Below, one piece after another: positions 6,587 through 14,553 of a stretch of DNA of 26,215 nucleotides; position 1 is the stretch's first letter, and every line of letters starts with the position of its first letter. The position numbers and the translations under genes were made by a program. The stretch is from Acidobacteriaceae bacterium (GTDB lineage Bacteria; Acidobacteriota; Vicinamibacteria; Vicinamibacterales; CAVVIG01): NCBI GenBank assembly GCA_031274845.1, contig JAISPN010000303.1, positions 1 through 26,215 of the forward strand, read 5' to 3'. The notes beneath the pieces were generated by a model that made no database searches, had not been told where the DNA came from, and saw nothing but the letters and a program-made list of their open reading frames with translations.

Positions 6587-9500
6587 CTACTCGTGCACGG
6601 TGACCGGCTTGAGCGCCACCGTCTTCTTGCGTGAACCGAGCCACGCCTGCAGCCGCGCCATGTAGGTGTAGAACACCGGCGTCAGATACAGCGTGATGAG
6701 CTGCGAGAACAGCAGACCGCCCACCACGACGAGGCCGAGCGGCTGACGCGCTTCGCCGCCAGCGCCGTAGCCAAGCGCAATCGGCACCGCGCCAAAGAGC
6801 GCCGCCATCGTCGTCATCATGATCGGACGGAAACGGATCAGACACCCTTCGTAGATCGCGTCTTGCGCGGACTTACCGCTGCGCTCGGCTTCAAGCGCGA
6901 AGTCGATCTGCATGATCGCGTTCTTCTCGACGATGCCGAGCAGCATGATGATGCCGACGAACCCGTAGATGTTCAGTTCCATCCGGAACAGTATCAGCGT
7001 CACGAGCGCGCCAAACGCCGCGGACGGGAGACCCGAGAGGATGGTCAGCGGGTGAATGTAGCTCTCGTACAGAATCCCCAGCACGATGTAGACGACGAGA
7101 ACCGCGATGACCAACAAGATCGCGAGGTTGCCGAGCGAACTCTGGAAGGCGTCCGCCGCCCCCTGAAAGTCGCCGCTCACGGTTTCAGGTAGCGTGGCAT
7201 CGGCGATCGTGCGCACTTGACTGAGGACATCACCGAGCGAGGCGCCAGGTTTCAAACCGAAGGAGATCGTGACCGCCGCCAACTGCCCTTTGTGGTTCAC
7301 GGCCTGAGGACCGATCACCTGCTTCGTGTTCGCGAGCGTATCGAGCGGCACCACGATGCCACCGGTACCGCCCGGAGGGGCAGTTACCGCGGTGAGGCTC
7401 GACTGCGCGCCAGTCCCCTGCGTTGGCGTCGCCTTGAAGTACAGCAACGACATCGCGGACGGATCTGCCTGGAACTCCGGCTGGAGTTCGAGCAGCACCT
7501 TGTACTCGTTGACCGGCGCGTAGATCGTCGACACCCAGCGCGGACCGTAGGCATCGTAGAGCGCATTTTCAATGGTGCTCACGTTGACGCCGAGTGACGC
7601 CGCCTTGTCGCGATTGATCTCGACGTTCACTTGCGGACTCTCGATGGCCAGATCGCTCGTCAAATCCTCGATCCCTGGCACATCCGCAAGCGCCTTCAGC
7701 AATTTCCGCGCGGACGAATAGAGCGCCTCGTGATCAGGCGACTGCATCGAGTACTGATACAGGCTCTTCGACACCTGGCCGCCAATACGCACGGTCGGCG
7801 GATTCTGGAGGTACACCCGCATCCCCGCGATGTGTTCGAACTCGGGTCTGAGCTTGGCGATGATATCGTTCGCCAGTTCGCTCCGCTCGCTGCGCGGCTT
7901 CAGGTGGACGACGATCTGTCCAAGGTTCGGCCCGCCGAGCGTGTTCGCGGCCGCGCCGCCAATCGTCGACACAAGCCCCTCGACGTTTGGATTGCGCCGA
8001 AGCACCTCGGCCACTTCCGCTTGGTATTTGACGAGCTGTTCGAACGACGCCCCCTGCGCCGCTTCGGTCGTGACCGCAATCTGATCGGTGTCCTGCTCAG
8101 GGATGAATCCCTTGGGCACAATGATGAACAGCCACCCCGTGAGCACGAGCACCACCACAAACACCGCCATCGTCGCCGGGCGATGCCGCAGCACAATTTG
8201 AAGCGTGTGGTCGTAGCCGCGGAGCAGGCCGTCAAACGCCGCTTCCGTGACCTGGCCGAACTTCGATTCCTTCTTCGGCGCGCCCTTGTCGCCGTGGCCG
8301 CCGCCGTGCGGCTTGAGGAACCGGCTGCACAGCATCGGCGTCAGCGTGACGGAGACGACGCCCGAAATCAGGATCGCGACGCAGATCGTGACCGAGAACT
8401 CACGGAACAAACGGCCGAGCACCCCGCCCATGAACAGCATCGGGATGAACACCGCCGTGAGCGATACGGTCATCGAGACGATCGTGAACCCAATTTCTCT
8501 GGAGCCCACCAGCGATGCGGTGAGCGGATCCTCGCCAAGCTCGACGTGCCGGTAGATGTTTTCGAGCATCACGATGGCGTCGTCCACGACGAAGCCAATC
8601 GAGAGAATCAACGCCATCATCGACAGGTTGTCGAGGCTGTACCCGAGCATGTACATGACCGCGAAGGTGCCGATGATGGAAAACGGCAACGCAAGACTCG
8701 GGATGACCGTCGCCCAGACGTTGCGCAGGAACACGTAGATCACGAAGACGACGAGCGCGAGCGTCAACGCCATCGTGAACTGCACGTCGCGGTACGAGTC
8801 GCGGATCGTATCCGACCGGTCGTAGAGCACGTCCATGTGGACGCTCGCCGGCAACTCGATCTTGAACTGTGGCAGGAGCGCCTTGACGGCGTCGGCCACC
8901 GCGATCGTATTCGTCCCGGGTTGACGCTGGATGCCCAGCGTAATGGCCCGCTGATCGAAATCGTCTTTGTAGAACCACGACGCGGTGCGTTGATCTTCCA
9001 CGCCGTCGACGACGTCGCCAAGGTCGGACAAGCGGACCGGCGCCCCGTTCCGGTACGTGACGATCATGTCCTTGTACTCGGCGGCGGTCATCAACTGGCC
9101 GGTGGCTTGGAGCGTAAACGCCTTGTGCGGACCGATGACCGTCCCCGCGGGCGTATTGACGTTCCACACGCGGAGCGCGTTCTCCACCTCGTTGATCCCG
9201 ATCTGTTTCGATGCCAGCAAGTGCGGGTCGAGTTGCACGTGGACGGCATACTTCTGGCTCCCGAGAACCTGCACCTGCGCGACACCGCTGACCATCGAGA
9301 TGCGTTGCGCGATGCGCGTCTCCGCGTACTCGTCCAGCGTCCACGGCGGCAGCGTCGAGGAGGTGATGACCAGATAGAGAATCGGCTGATCCGCCGGGTT
9401 CACCTTTGTGAACGTCGGCGGCGTCGGCATGCCTTGCGGCAGCAGACGCGCCGCCTGCGTAATGGCGGCCTGCACGTCCACCGCCGCGCCGTCGAGACTG

Positions 9501-9796
9501 CGATTGAGATCGAATTCCAGCGTGACCTGCGTCGAGCCCAGCGAGTTGACCGAGGTCATCGACTGGAGTCCCGCGATCATCGAGAACTGACTTTCAAGCG
9601 GCGTGGCGACCGACGCGCCCATCGTCTCCGGGCTCGCGCCTGGAAGCTGCGCGGTCACGAGCAACGTGGGGAAATCGATGTTCGGCAGGTCGCTCACCGG
9701 GAGCGCGCGATACGCCACGATCCCGAACAGCGCAATCGCCGCCATCAGCAAGCTGGTGGCGATGGGCCGTTTAATGAATCCTTCAGAAATGTTCAT
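6587..9796 (-). CDS. RND efflux permease, HAE1/MdtC-like (second permease)
   Basis: 1069 residues, full length for an AcrB-type inner-membrane proton antiporter. It starts MNISEGFIKRPIATSLLM and has two large periplasmic loops and twelve membrane helices. The TM4 proton-relay pair is Asp405-Asp406 in GFVVDDAIVMLENI. The TM10 lysine is Lys958 in GIVEKNAIMQIDFALEAER. The GIVxKNAIM form resembles MdtB/MdtC more than AcrB; here the residue before Lys is Glu instead of Lys. It probably exports drugs, bile-salt-like or metabolite amphiphiles through an adaptor. Its AAAGGA ribosome site lies inside the last codons of the upstream permease gene and the intergenic gap is one base, so translation is likely coupled. 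It is the last gene of the operon, before the terminator at 6503. Confidence 0.93.
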   Translation of the reverse strand: MNISEGFIKRPIATSLLMAAIALFGIVAYRALPVSDLPNIDFPTLLVTAQLPGASPETMGASVATPLESQFSMIAGLQSMTSVNSLGSTQVTLEFDLNRSLDGAAVDVQAAITQAARLLPQGMPTPPTFTKVNPADQPILYLVITSSTLPPWTLDEYAETRIAQRISMVSGVAQVQVLGSQKYAVHVQLDPHLLASKQIGINEVENALRVWNVNTPAGTVIGPHKAFTLQATGQLMTAAEYKDMIVTYRNGAPVRLSDLGDVVDGVEDQRTASWFYKDDFDQRAITLGIQRQPGTNTIAVADAVKALLPQFKIELPASVHMDVLYDRSDTIRDSYRDVQFTMALTLALVVFVIYVFLRNVWATVIPSLALPFSIIGTFAVMYMLGYSLDNLSMMALILSIGFVVDDAIVMLENIYRHVELGEDPLTASLVGSREIGFTIVSMTVSLTAVFIPMLFMGGVLGRLFREFSVTICVAILISGVVSVTLTPMLCSRFLKPHGGGHGDKGAPKKESKFGQVTEAAFDGLLRGYDHTLQIVLRHRPATMAVFVVVLVLTGWLFIIVPKGFIPEQDTDQIAVTTEAAQGASFEQLVKYQAEVAEVLRRNPNVEGLVSTIGGAAANTLGGPNLGQIVVHLKPRSERSELANDIIAKLRPEFEHIAGMRVYLQNPPTVRIGGQVSKSLYQYSMQSPDHEALYSSARKLLKALADVPGIEDLTSDLAIESPQVNVEINRDKAASLGVNVSTIENALYDAYGPRWVSTIYAPVNEYKVLLELQPEFQADPSAMSLLYFKATPTQGTGAQSSLTAVTAPPGGTGGIVVPLDTLANTKQVIGPQAVNHKGQLAAVTISFGLKPGASLGDVLSQVRTIADATLPETVSGDFQGAADAFQSSLGNLAILLVIAVLVVYIVLGILYESYIHPLTILSGLPSAAFGALVTLILFRMELNIYGFVGIIMLLGIVEKNAIMQIDFALEAERSGKSAQDAIYEGCLIRFRPIMMTTMAALFGAVPIALGYGAGGEARQPLGLVVVGGLLFSQLITLYLTPVFYTYMARLQAWLGSRKKTVALKPVTVHE

Positions 9797-9797
9797 G

Positions 9798-12700
9798 TCA
9801 GACGGTTCCTTTCGCTACGACCGTCTGCGGAATCTGACGCGTCTTGAAGAACGCAGCGAGATACGTGTACACGACCGGCGTCAAGTAGAGCGTGATGAGC
9901 TGCGAGACCACCAGGCCACCAACAACGCAGAGGCCGAGCGGGCGGCGGGCTTCGCCGCCTGAACCATAGCCAAGCGCGATCGGCACCGCCCCCAGTAGCG
10001 CCGCCATCGTCGTCATCATGATGGGACGGAAGCGGATGACGCAACCTTCGTAGATCGCCTCGGTGGGTGACTTCCCCTGTTTACGTTCGGCTTCGAGCGC
10101 GAAGTCGATCTGCATGATGGCGTTTTTCTTCACGATGCCAATGAGCATTACCAAGCCAACAAACGAGTAGATGTTCAACTCGTCGCCAAAGACATACAGC
10201 GTGATGAGCGCGCCTAGACCGGCAGAGGGCAGACCCGAGAGAATCGTGATCGGGTGGATGTAGCTCTCGTAGAGCGCGCCGAGCACGATGTAGACCACCC
10301 CAATCGCCACGAACAACAACAGGCCGAGGTTGTCCATCGACTGCTGGAACGTCCTCGCCGACCCCTCGAAACTCGTCGTGATCGTCGGCGGCAGAATCCG
10401 ATCCGCCAATGCCTTCACGCGCGCGGTCGCCACGCCGAGCGACACGCCCGGGCGCAACCCGAACGACACGGACACCGACGGCAGTTGCCCCGAGTGGTTG
10501 ATCGACTGCGCGCCGACCGTCTCCTTGAAGTCCACCACCGATTCGAGCGGCACGAGCTGGCCGCTTGGCGCCCGGAAGGCCAGCCGCTTCAACGAATCCG
10601 CGGCGCCCTGATATTTCGGGTCGAGCTCGACGAGCACGCGGTACTGCGTCGTCGCCCCATAGATCGTCGTGGACCACTTGGGACCGAGCGCGTCGTACAT
10701 CGCATCCTGGATGGTCGTGGCGTTCAACCCGACGACCGCCGCCTTGTCACGGTCGATGACGAGGTTGATGCGCGGGCTTTTCATCTCCATGTCGGTCGAT
10801 GGGTCCTGCGCCTCGGGCACCTCGCTGGCGATCGCCTTCTCCAGCACCGGCGCCCATTTGTAGAGCTCGTCGGTGTTCATCGCCTGCATCATGATGCTGT
10901 AGTTCTGGTTCCCCATGCGCCCGCCGATCTGCAGTGACGGCGGCAGGCTGACGAATCCACGAAAGCCTGGATACCGCAGCAGCATCGGACGTATTTCCTG
11001 GGCGATCTGCTGCGCGCTCTTGTCGCGCTGGGCGCGCGGCACGAGTTGCAGCATCAAGCGCCCGCTGTTGGCGCTCCCGCTTCCGCCACCGACGGTGGCG
11101 AGGAACGAGTCGACATACGGATTGCGAATGACGATGTCCGCGACCTGCTGCGTCCAGTTCGCCATGTCGTAGTACGACGTCCCCTGCGCCGCGGTCAGGT
11201 TGACGGACACCGAATCGTTGTCCTGGTCGGGAATGAAACCTGTCGGAATGATCCTGAACATGTGCACGGTCAGCAGCAGCACCGCGACAAACACCGCCAC
11301 CATCACCGGCCGATAGCGCAAGACCAGCGCCAAGCTCCACCCGTACGCGTCCCGCAGCGCATCGAACCCACGGTCCAAGAGCCCCGCAAAGCCGCGCTTG
11401 GTGTGCACCACGCGCAAGAATCGGCTGCACAACATCGGCGTCAACGTCACCGACACGATCCCCGAGATGAGGATGGCCGTCGCGATCGTGACGGCAAACT
11501 CGCGGTCGAGCCGGCCGAGGATGCCGCTCATGAACAGGATCGGGATGAACACCGCGACCAGCGACACGGTCATCGTCAGGATGGTGAAGGCAATCTCCTC
11601 AGACCCCTTGAGCGCCGCCTCGAACGGCTCCTCGCCCTCTTCGATGTGACGCACGATGTTCTCGAGCATCACGATCGCATCGTCCACGACGAAGCCAATC
11701 GAGAGAATCAGCGCCATCATCGACAGATTGTTCAGGCTGAAGTGCATCATCTGCATCACCGCGAACGTGCCGAGAATCGAGACCGGCAACGCGAGCGCGG
11801 GGATGAGCGTGGCTGACGCATTGTGCAGGAACAGGTAGATCACGCCAACCACGAGCACCAGCGTGATGAGCATCGTGATCTGGACGTCTGTAAACGCCTG
11901 GCGGATGGTGCGCGACCGATCTTGCCGCGGCGTGAGCTGCACCGACGGCGGCAGTTGCGATTCAAACGTCGGCAACAACGCACGTACGGCGTCGGTCACC
12001 TCGATGGTGTTGCTCCCCGGCTGACGCATCACCTGGAGGGTGATGGCCGTGCGCTTCAGCGTCGGCGCCGTGGGCCCGCCCGGCTTCGTGTAAAACCACG
12101 AGCCATTGAAGACGTTCTCGACGCTGTCGATGACGTTCGCCACCTGATCGAGGCGCACCGGAGCGCCATTGCGATAGGCCACAACGATCGGCTTGTATTC
12201 CGCAGCGCGATTCAACTGTCCTTCGGCCTTGATGTTGAACGTCGAGTGCGGGCCGAACAGTTGTCCCGTCGGGAGGCTGACGTTCCAATTCTGCAGCGCC
12301 TGATCGATGTCGTTGAGGCCGATGCCCTGCGAGTGGAGCTTCTCGGGATCGAGTTGCACGCGCACGGCATACTTCGCCGCGCCCTGCACGGTCACCTGCG
12401 AGACGCCGCTCACCATGGAAATACGCGGCGCGATCATCGTCTCCGCGTAGTCGTCGAGCACCGAGAGCGGCAAGGTGTTCGACGTCATGTTGAGCATCAG
12501 GATCGGCTGATCGTTCGGGTTGTTCTTCCGGGCCGAGGGTGCCGACGGCATCGTCGAGGGCAAAAGCGGCATGGTCGCGGAGACCGCTGTTTGCACGTCC
12601 ACCATCGCGCTGTCGATATCCCGCCCGAGATCGAACTGCAACGTGATGTTCGAGCTGCCCGCGCTGCTCCTCGACGTCATCGAGTCGAGACCCGCAATCG

Positions 12701-12917
12701 TCGTGAACTGCCGCTCGAGCGGACTCGCCACGGAGGACGCCATCGTTGTCGGATCGGCCCCCGACAAACCCGCGCCGACATTGATCGTGGGGTAATCAAC
12801 CTGCGGAAGATCGCTGACCGGCAGCGCACGGTACGCCACCACGCCAAAAAAGACGATGCCTGCCATGAACAGGCTCGTCGCGATGGGCCGCCGAATAAAA
12901 CCTTCGGACAGATTCAC
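9798..12917 (-). CDS. RND efflux permease, HAE1/MdtB-like (first permease)
   Basis: 1039 residues, a complete AcrB-family permease. The GTG start gives MNLSEGFIRRPIATSLFM, aligning with the start of the neighbouring permease. AAGGA lies 7 bases upstream of this GTG. An ATG-less frame running to 13088 would only read through the adaptor gene in the wrong frame. The TM4 proton relay is Asp412-Asp413 in GFVVDDAIVMLENI, and the TM10 Lys931 lies in GIVKKNAIMQIDFA. The two permeases share many blocks but diverge in the periplasmic loops. Tandem adaptor-permease-permease order is that of MdtABC, where the two permeases form a mixed trimer in E. coli; that this pair does so is inference. The gap to the adaptor stop is one base. 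Confidence 0.93.
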   Translation of the reverse strand: MNLSEGFIRRPIATSLFMAGIVFFGVVAYRALPVSDLPQVDYPTINVGAGLSGADPTTMASSVASPLERQFTTIAGLDSMTSRSSAGSSNITLQFDLGRDIDSAMVDVQTAVSATMPLLPSTMPSAPSARKNNPNDQPILMLNMTSNTLPLSVLDDYAETMIAPRISMVSGVSQVTVQGAAKYAVRVQLDPEKLHSQGIGLNDIDQALQNWNVSLPTGQLFGPHSTFNIKAEGQLNRAAEYKPIVVAYRNGAPVRLDQVANVIDSVENVFNGSWFYTKPGGPTAPTLKRTAITLQVMRQPGSNTIEVTDAVRALLPTFESQLPPSVQLTPRQDRSRTIRQAFTDVQITMLITLVLVVGVIYLFLHNASATLIPALALPVSILGTFAVMQMMHFSLNNLSMMALILSIGFVVDDAIVMLENIVRHIEEGEEPFEAALKGSEEIAFTILTMTVSLVAVFIPILFMSGILGRLDREFAVTIATAILISGIVSVTLTPMLCSRFLRVVHTKRGFAGLLDRGFDALRDAYGWSLALVLRYRPVMVAVFVAVLLLTVHMFRIIPTGFIPDQDNDSVSVNLTAAQGTSYYDMANWTQQVADIVIRNPYVDSFLATVGGGSGSANSGRLMLQLVPRAQRDKSAQQIAQEIRPMLLRYPGFRGFVSLPPSLQIGGRMGNQNYSIMMQAMNTDELYKWAPVLEKAIASEVPEAQDPSTDMEMKSPRINLVIDRDKAAVVGLNATTIQDAMYDALGPKWSTTIYGATTQYRVLVELDPKYQGAADSLKRLAFRAPSGQLVPLESVVDFKETVGAQSINHSGQLPSVSVSFGLRPGVSLGVATARVKALADRILPPTITTSFEGSARTFQQSMDNLGLLLFVAIGVVYIVLGALYESYIHPITILSGLPSAGLGALITLYVFGDELNIYSFVGLVMLIGIVKKNAIMQIDFALEAERKQGKSPTEAIYEGCVIRFRPIMMTTMAALLGAVPIALGYGSGGEARRPLGLCVVGGLVVSQLITLYLTPVVYTYLAAFFKTRQIPQTVVAKGTV

Positions 12918-12918
12918 G

Positions 12919-14319
12919 TTAACGTCCTTGTGGTTGTCCCTGTGGTTGTCCTTGCCCTTGCGGAGCCTGCCCCTGCGACTGTCCCTGGTCTTGACCTTGA
13001 CCGCCGCCGTTCCCGCGACCGCCGCGGCCACGTCCACCGCCACGGTTACCGTCACCGCCTGAGCCAGGGCCGCCGCCAGGACCACCACTGCCCGCGCCCG
13101 TATCGGTCGTCACGCGTGTGCCCGGCTCGAGCCGGAGATGCCCTTCGGTGACCACCACTTCACCCGGCGTCAAGCCCTTGGTGATGACCGTGTCCAGGTC
13201 GGCGCGCTGTCCGACCACCACCGGCCGCTGTTCCACCGTCGAATCCGCCTTGACCACGAAGACGTACTGACTGTCCTGCCCCGTCTGCACCGCCTGCGAC
13301 GGCACGACGGTCGCGTTCTCGATCGTGGTGAGCCGCAACGAAATGCGGGCGAACTGTCCGGGCCAGAGGCTGTGGTCCGCATTCTCGAACGACGCCTTCA
13401 ACTTGATCGTATCCGTCGTCATGTCGACCGCGTTGTCGATGAACGCGAGCGTGCCGGACACCGGCTGCGCATTCGGGTCCTGCGACGTCGCGGTCACGGC
13501 TATCTTCTGGCTCCCCATGTTCTTTTTAATCATCGCCAGGTTGTTCGCAGGCACGGAGAAGGTGACATAGATCGGCTCGACGCGCGCCACCGTGATCATC
13601 TCGAGCTGATTGGCCGTCACGAGGCTGCCCACCTTCACGGCGAGATTGCCAGTGCGCCCATCGATCGGCGACGTGATGACCGTGTAGTCAAGCTGCACGC
13701 GCGCCGTCTCGACTGCCGCCTCTTGCGCGTCGAGCTGCGCTTGCGCGCTCTCGACGTTTGCGCGATCCGCCTTGATGAGCGCGGCGGTGGCGTCCGCTTG
13801 GGAGCGCGCCAGTTCGCCCGCATCCTTCGAGACGAGCCCACGTTGCACGAGTTGCGCCTGACGTTCGGACGTGATCTGCTGATACTCGGCGCTCGCCGCG
13901 TCGCGGTTCAATTGCGCTTCCGCCTGCGCGAGCAGCGCCTTATCACGCGACAACCCCGCTTGCGCCTGCGCGAGCGCCGCTTCGAACGGCCGTCTGTCGA
14001 GCGTGAAGAGCTGCTGCCCGGCTTTCACGAAGTCGCCTTCGTGGAACGAGATCCCCTGAAGCAAACCCGTGACCTGCGAACGGATCGAGATCGTGGCAAA
14101 CGCCTCGACGTTGCCAATGGCCGCGAGGTCGACCGGGACGTCTTTCGTCGCCACTTTCGCGGTGACCACCGGCGCATCGCCACCGCCGCCGCGTCCACCG
14201 CGGCCGCCGCCTCGCCCGCCGCCGCCCCCAGATCCCCCCGACGCAGGCGCATTGCTACTACAGCCCGCGACGCAGACTGCCGACAGGACACAGGCCGAAA
14301 AAATGACGCCTCTTCGCAC
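12919..14319 (-). CDS. RND periplasmic adaptor (membrane fusion lipoprotein), MdtA-like
   Basis: 466 residues. The signal peptide ends in the lipobox VAGC (Cys20), so it is an inner-membrane-anchored periplasmic lipoprotein. Order: Gly/Arg-rich spacer (about 28-48), first lipoyl half (VEAFATISIRSQVTG), long Ala/Gln-rich coiled coil (about 105-205), second lipoyl half (ITSPIDGRTGNLAVKVGSLV), beta-barrel and membrane-proximal domains (WPGQFARISLRL, VPSQAVQTG), then a tail of about 57 residues of Gly, Arg, Gln and Pro. The coiled coil normally docks to a TolC-like channel, which is not encoded here. The GTG start was preferred because GGGAG precedes it; a TTG at 14331 is in frame. It is first in the operon and its stop is one base from the next start. 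The tail is unusually long for the family. Confidence 0.9.
   Translation of the reverse strand: MRRGVIFSACVLSAVCVAGCSSNAPASGGSGGGGGRGGGRGGRGGGGDAPVVTAKVATKDVPVDLAAIGNVEAFATISIRSQVTGLLQGISFHEGDFVKAGQQLFTLDRRPFEAALAQAQAGLSRDKALLAQAEAQLNRDAASAEYQQITSERQAQLVQRGLVSKDAGELARSQADATAALIKADRANVESAQAQLDAQEAAVETARVQLDYTVITSPIDGRTGNLAVKVGSLVTANQLEMITVARVEPIYVTFSVPANNLAMIKKNMGSQKIAVTATSQDPNAQPVSGTLAFIDNAVDMTTDTIKLKASFENADHSLWPGQFARISLRLTTIENATVVPSQAVQTGQDSQYVFVVKADSTVEQRPVVVGQRADLDTVITKGLTPGEVVVTEGHLRLEPGTRVTTDTGAGSGGPGGGPGSGGDGNRGGGRGRGGRGNGGGQGQDQGQSQGQAPQGQGQPQGQPQGR
12926..12949 (-). repeat. Two tandem 12-bp units in the adaptor tail
   Basis: Bases 12926-12937 and 12938-12949 differ at one position and encode the Gln-Gly-Gln-Pro repeat at the very end of the adaptor. 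More degenerate Gln-Gly and Gly-Arg codon repeats continue upstream in the gene to about 13090. Slippage-prone DNA of this kind can change tail length between strains. Confidence 0.6.
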
Positions 14320-14362
14320 GTAAGCTCCCAACTCCAGTAGCGAGATTGCTGTGGTTCCTCTG

Positions 14363-14393
14363 GTAAATACGAATAGGTTCGAAACGCATTTAC
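14363..14393. promoter_or_regulatory. Near-perfect 9-bp dyad upstream of the efflux operon (candidate operator)
   Basis: GTAAATACG at 14363-14371 and CGCATTTAC at 14385-14393 are inverted copies matching at 8 of 9 positions, with a 13-bp spacer. The dyad is AT-rich against a GC-rich background and lies 44-74 bp upstream of the adaptor start. That is where a TetR- or MarR-type efflux repressor could bind. No such regulator gene is in the window. Confidence 0.4.
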
Positions 14394-14396
14394 CCC

Positions 14397-14421
14397 AAGC
14401 GGCATCTTTGTGACGCCGCTT
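14397..14421. promoter_or_regulatory. Second inverted repeat upstream of the efflux operon
   Basis: AAGCGGC at 14397-14403 and GCCGCTT at 14415-14421 are perfect 7-bp inverted repeats with an 11-bp loop, 3 bp beyond the previous dyad. It could be a second protein site or an mRNA leader hairpin if transcription starts further upstream. No convincing -10/-35 pair was found nearby; a lone TTGACA further upstream lacks a matching -10 box. Confidence 0.35.
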
Positions 14422-14514
14422 GTGAACGTTTAACTATTTGCTGTCAACTCTTAATGATGCAGTGATGGGCGGTCCGGACAGCATACCAGAATCGAGATAT
14501 AGGCCGGCGCGACG

Positions 14515-14553
14515 GCGGCGCCACACCTCATAGGCGCGGCGCCGCACATTTTT
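14515..14553. terminator. Hairpin at the end of the first TonB-receptor-like gene
   Basis: GCGGCGCC (14515-14522) and GGCGCCGC (14538-14545) form a perfect 8-bp GC-only stem with a 15-nt loop just past the receptor stop. On the minus strand, the direction of the receptor, no T-run follows. On the plus strand five Ts follow (14549-14553). It may attenuate transcription into the efflux operon, but it is not a clear intrinsic terminator for the receptor. Confidence 0.35.

Noticed and set aside
7631..9847. 738-residue plus-strand ORF antisense to the RND permease
   Set aside because: It is Arg/His/Asp-rich with no domain pattern, a typical shadow of a high-GC gene. The minus strand has clear AcrB-family motifs throughout.
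12918..13088. N-terminal extension of the first RND permease
   Set aside because: It reads the adaptor tail in another frame. The GTG at 12917 has a ribosome site and matches the family N-terminus.
11823..14340. Long plus-strand ORFs (442 and 400 residues) antisense to the permease and the adaptor
   Set aside because: Same low-quality Arg/His-rich composition, with no ribosome sites or motifs. They are explained by the real genes on the minus strand.
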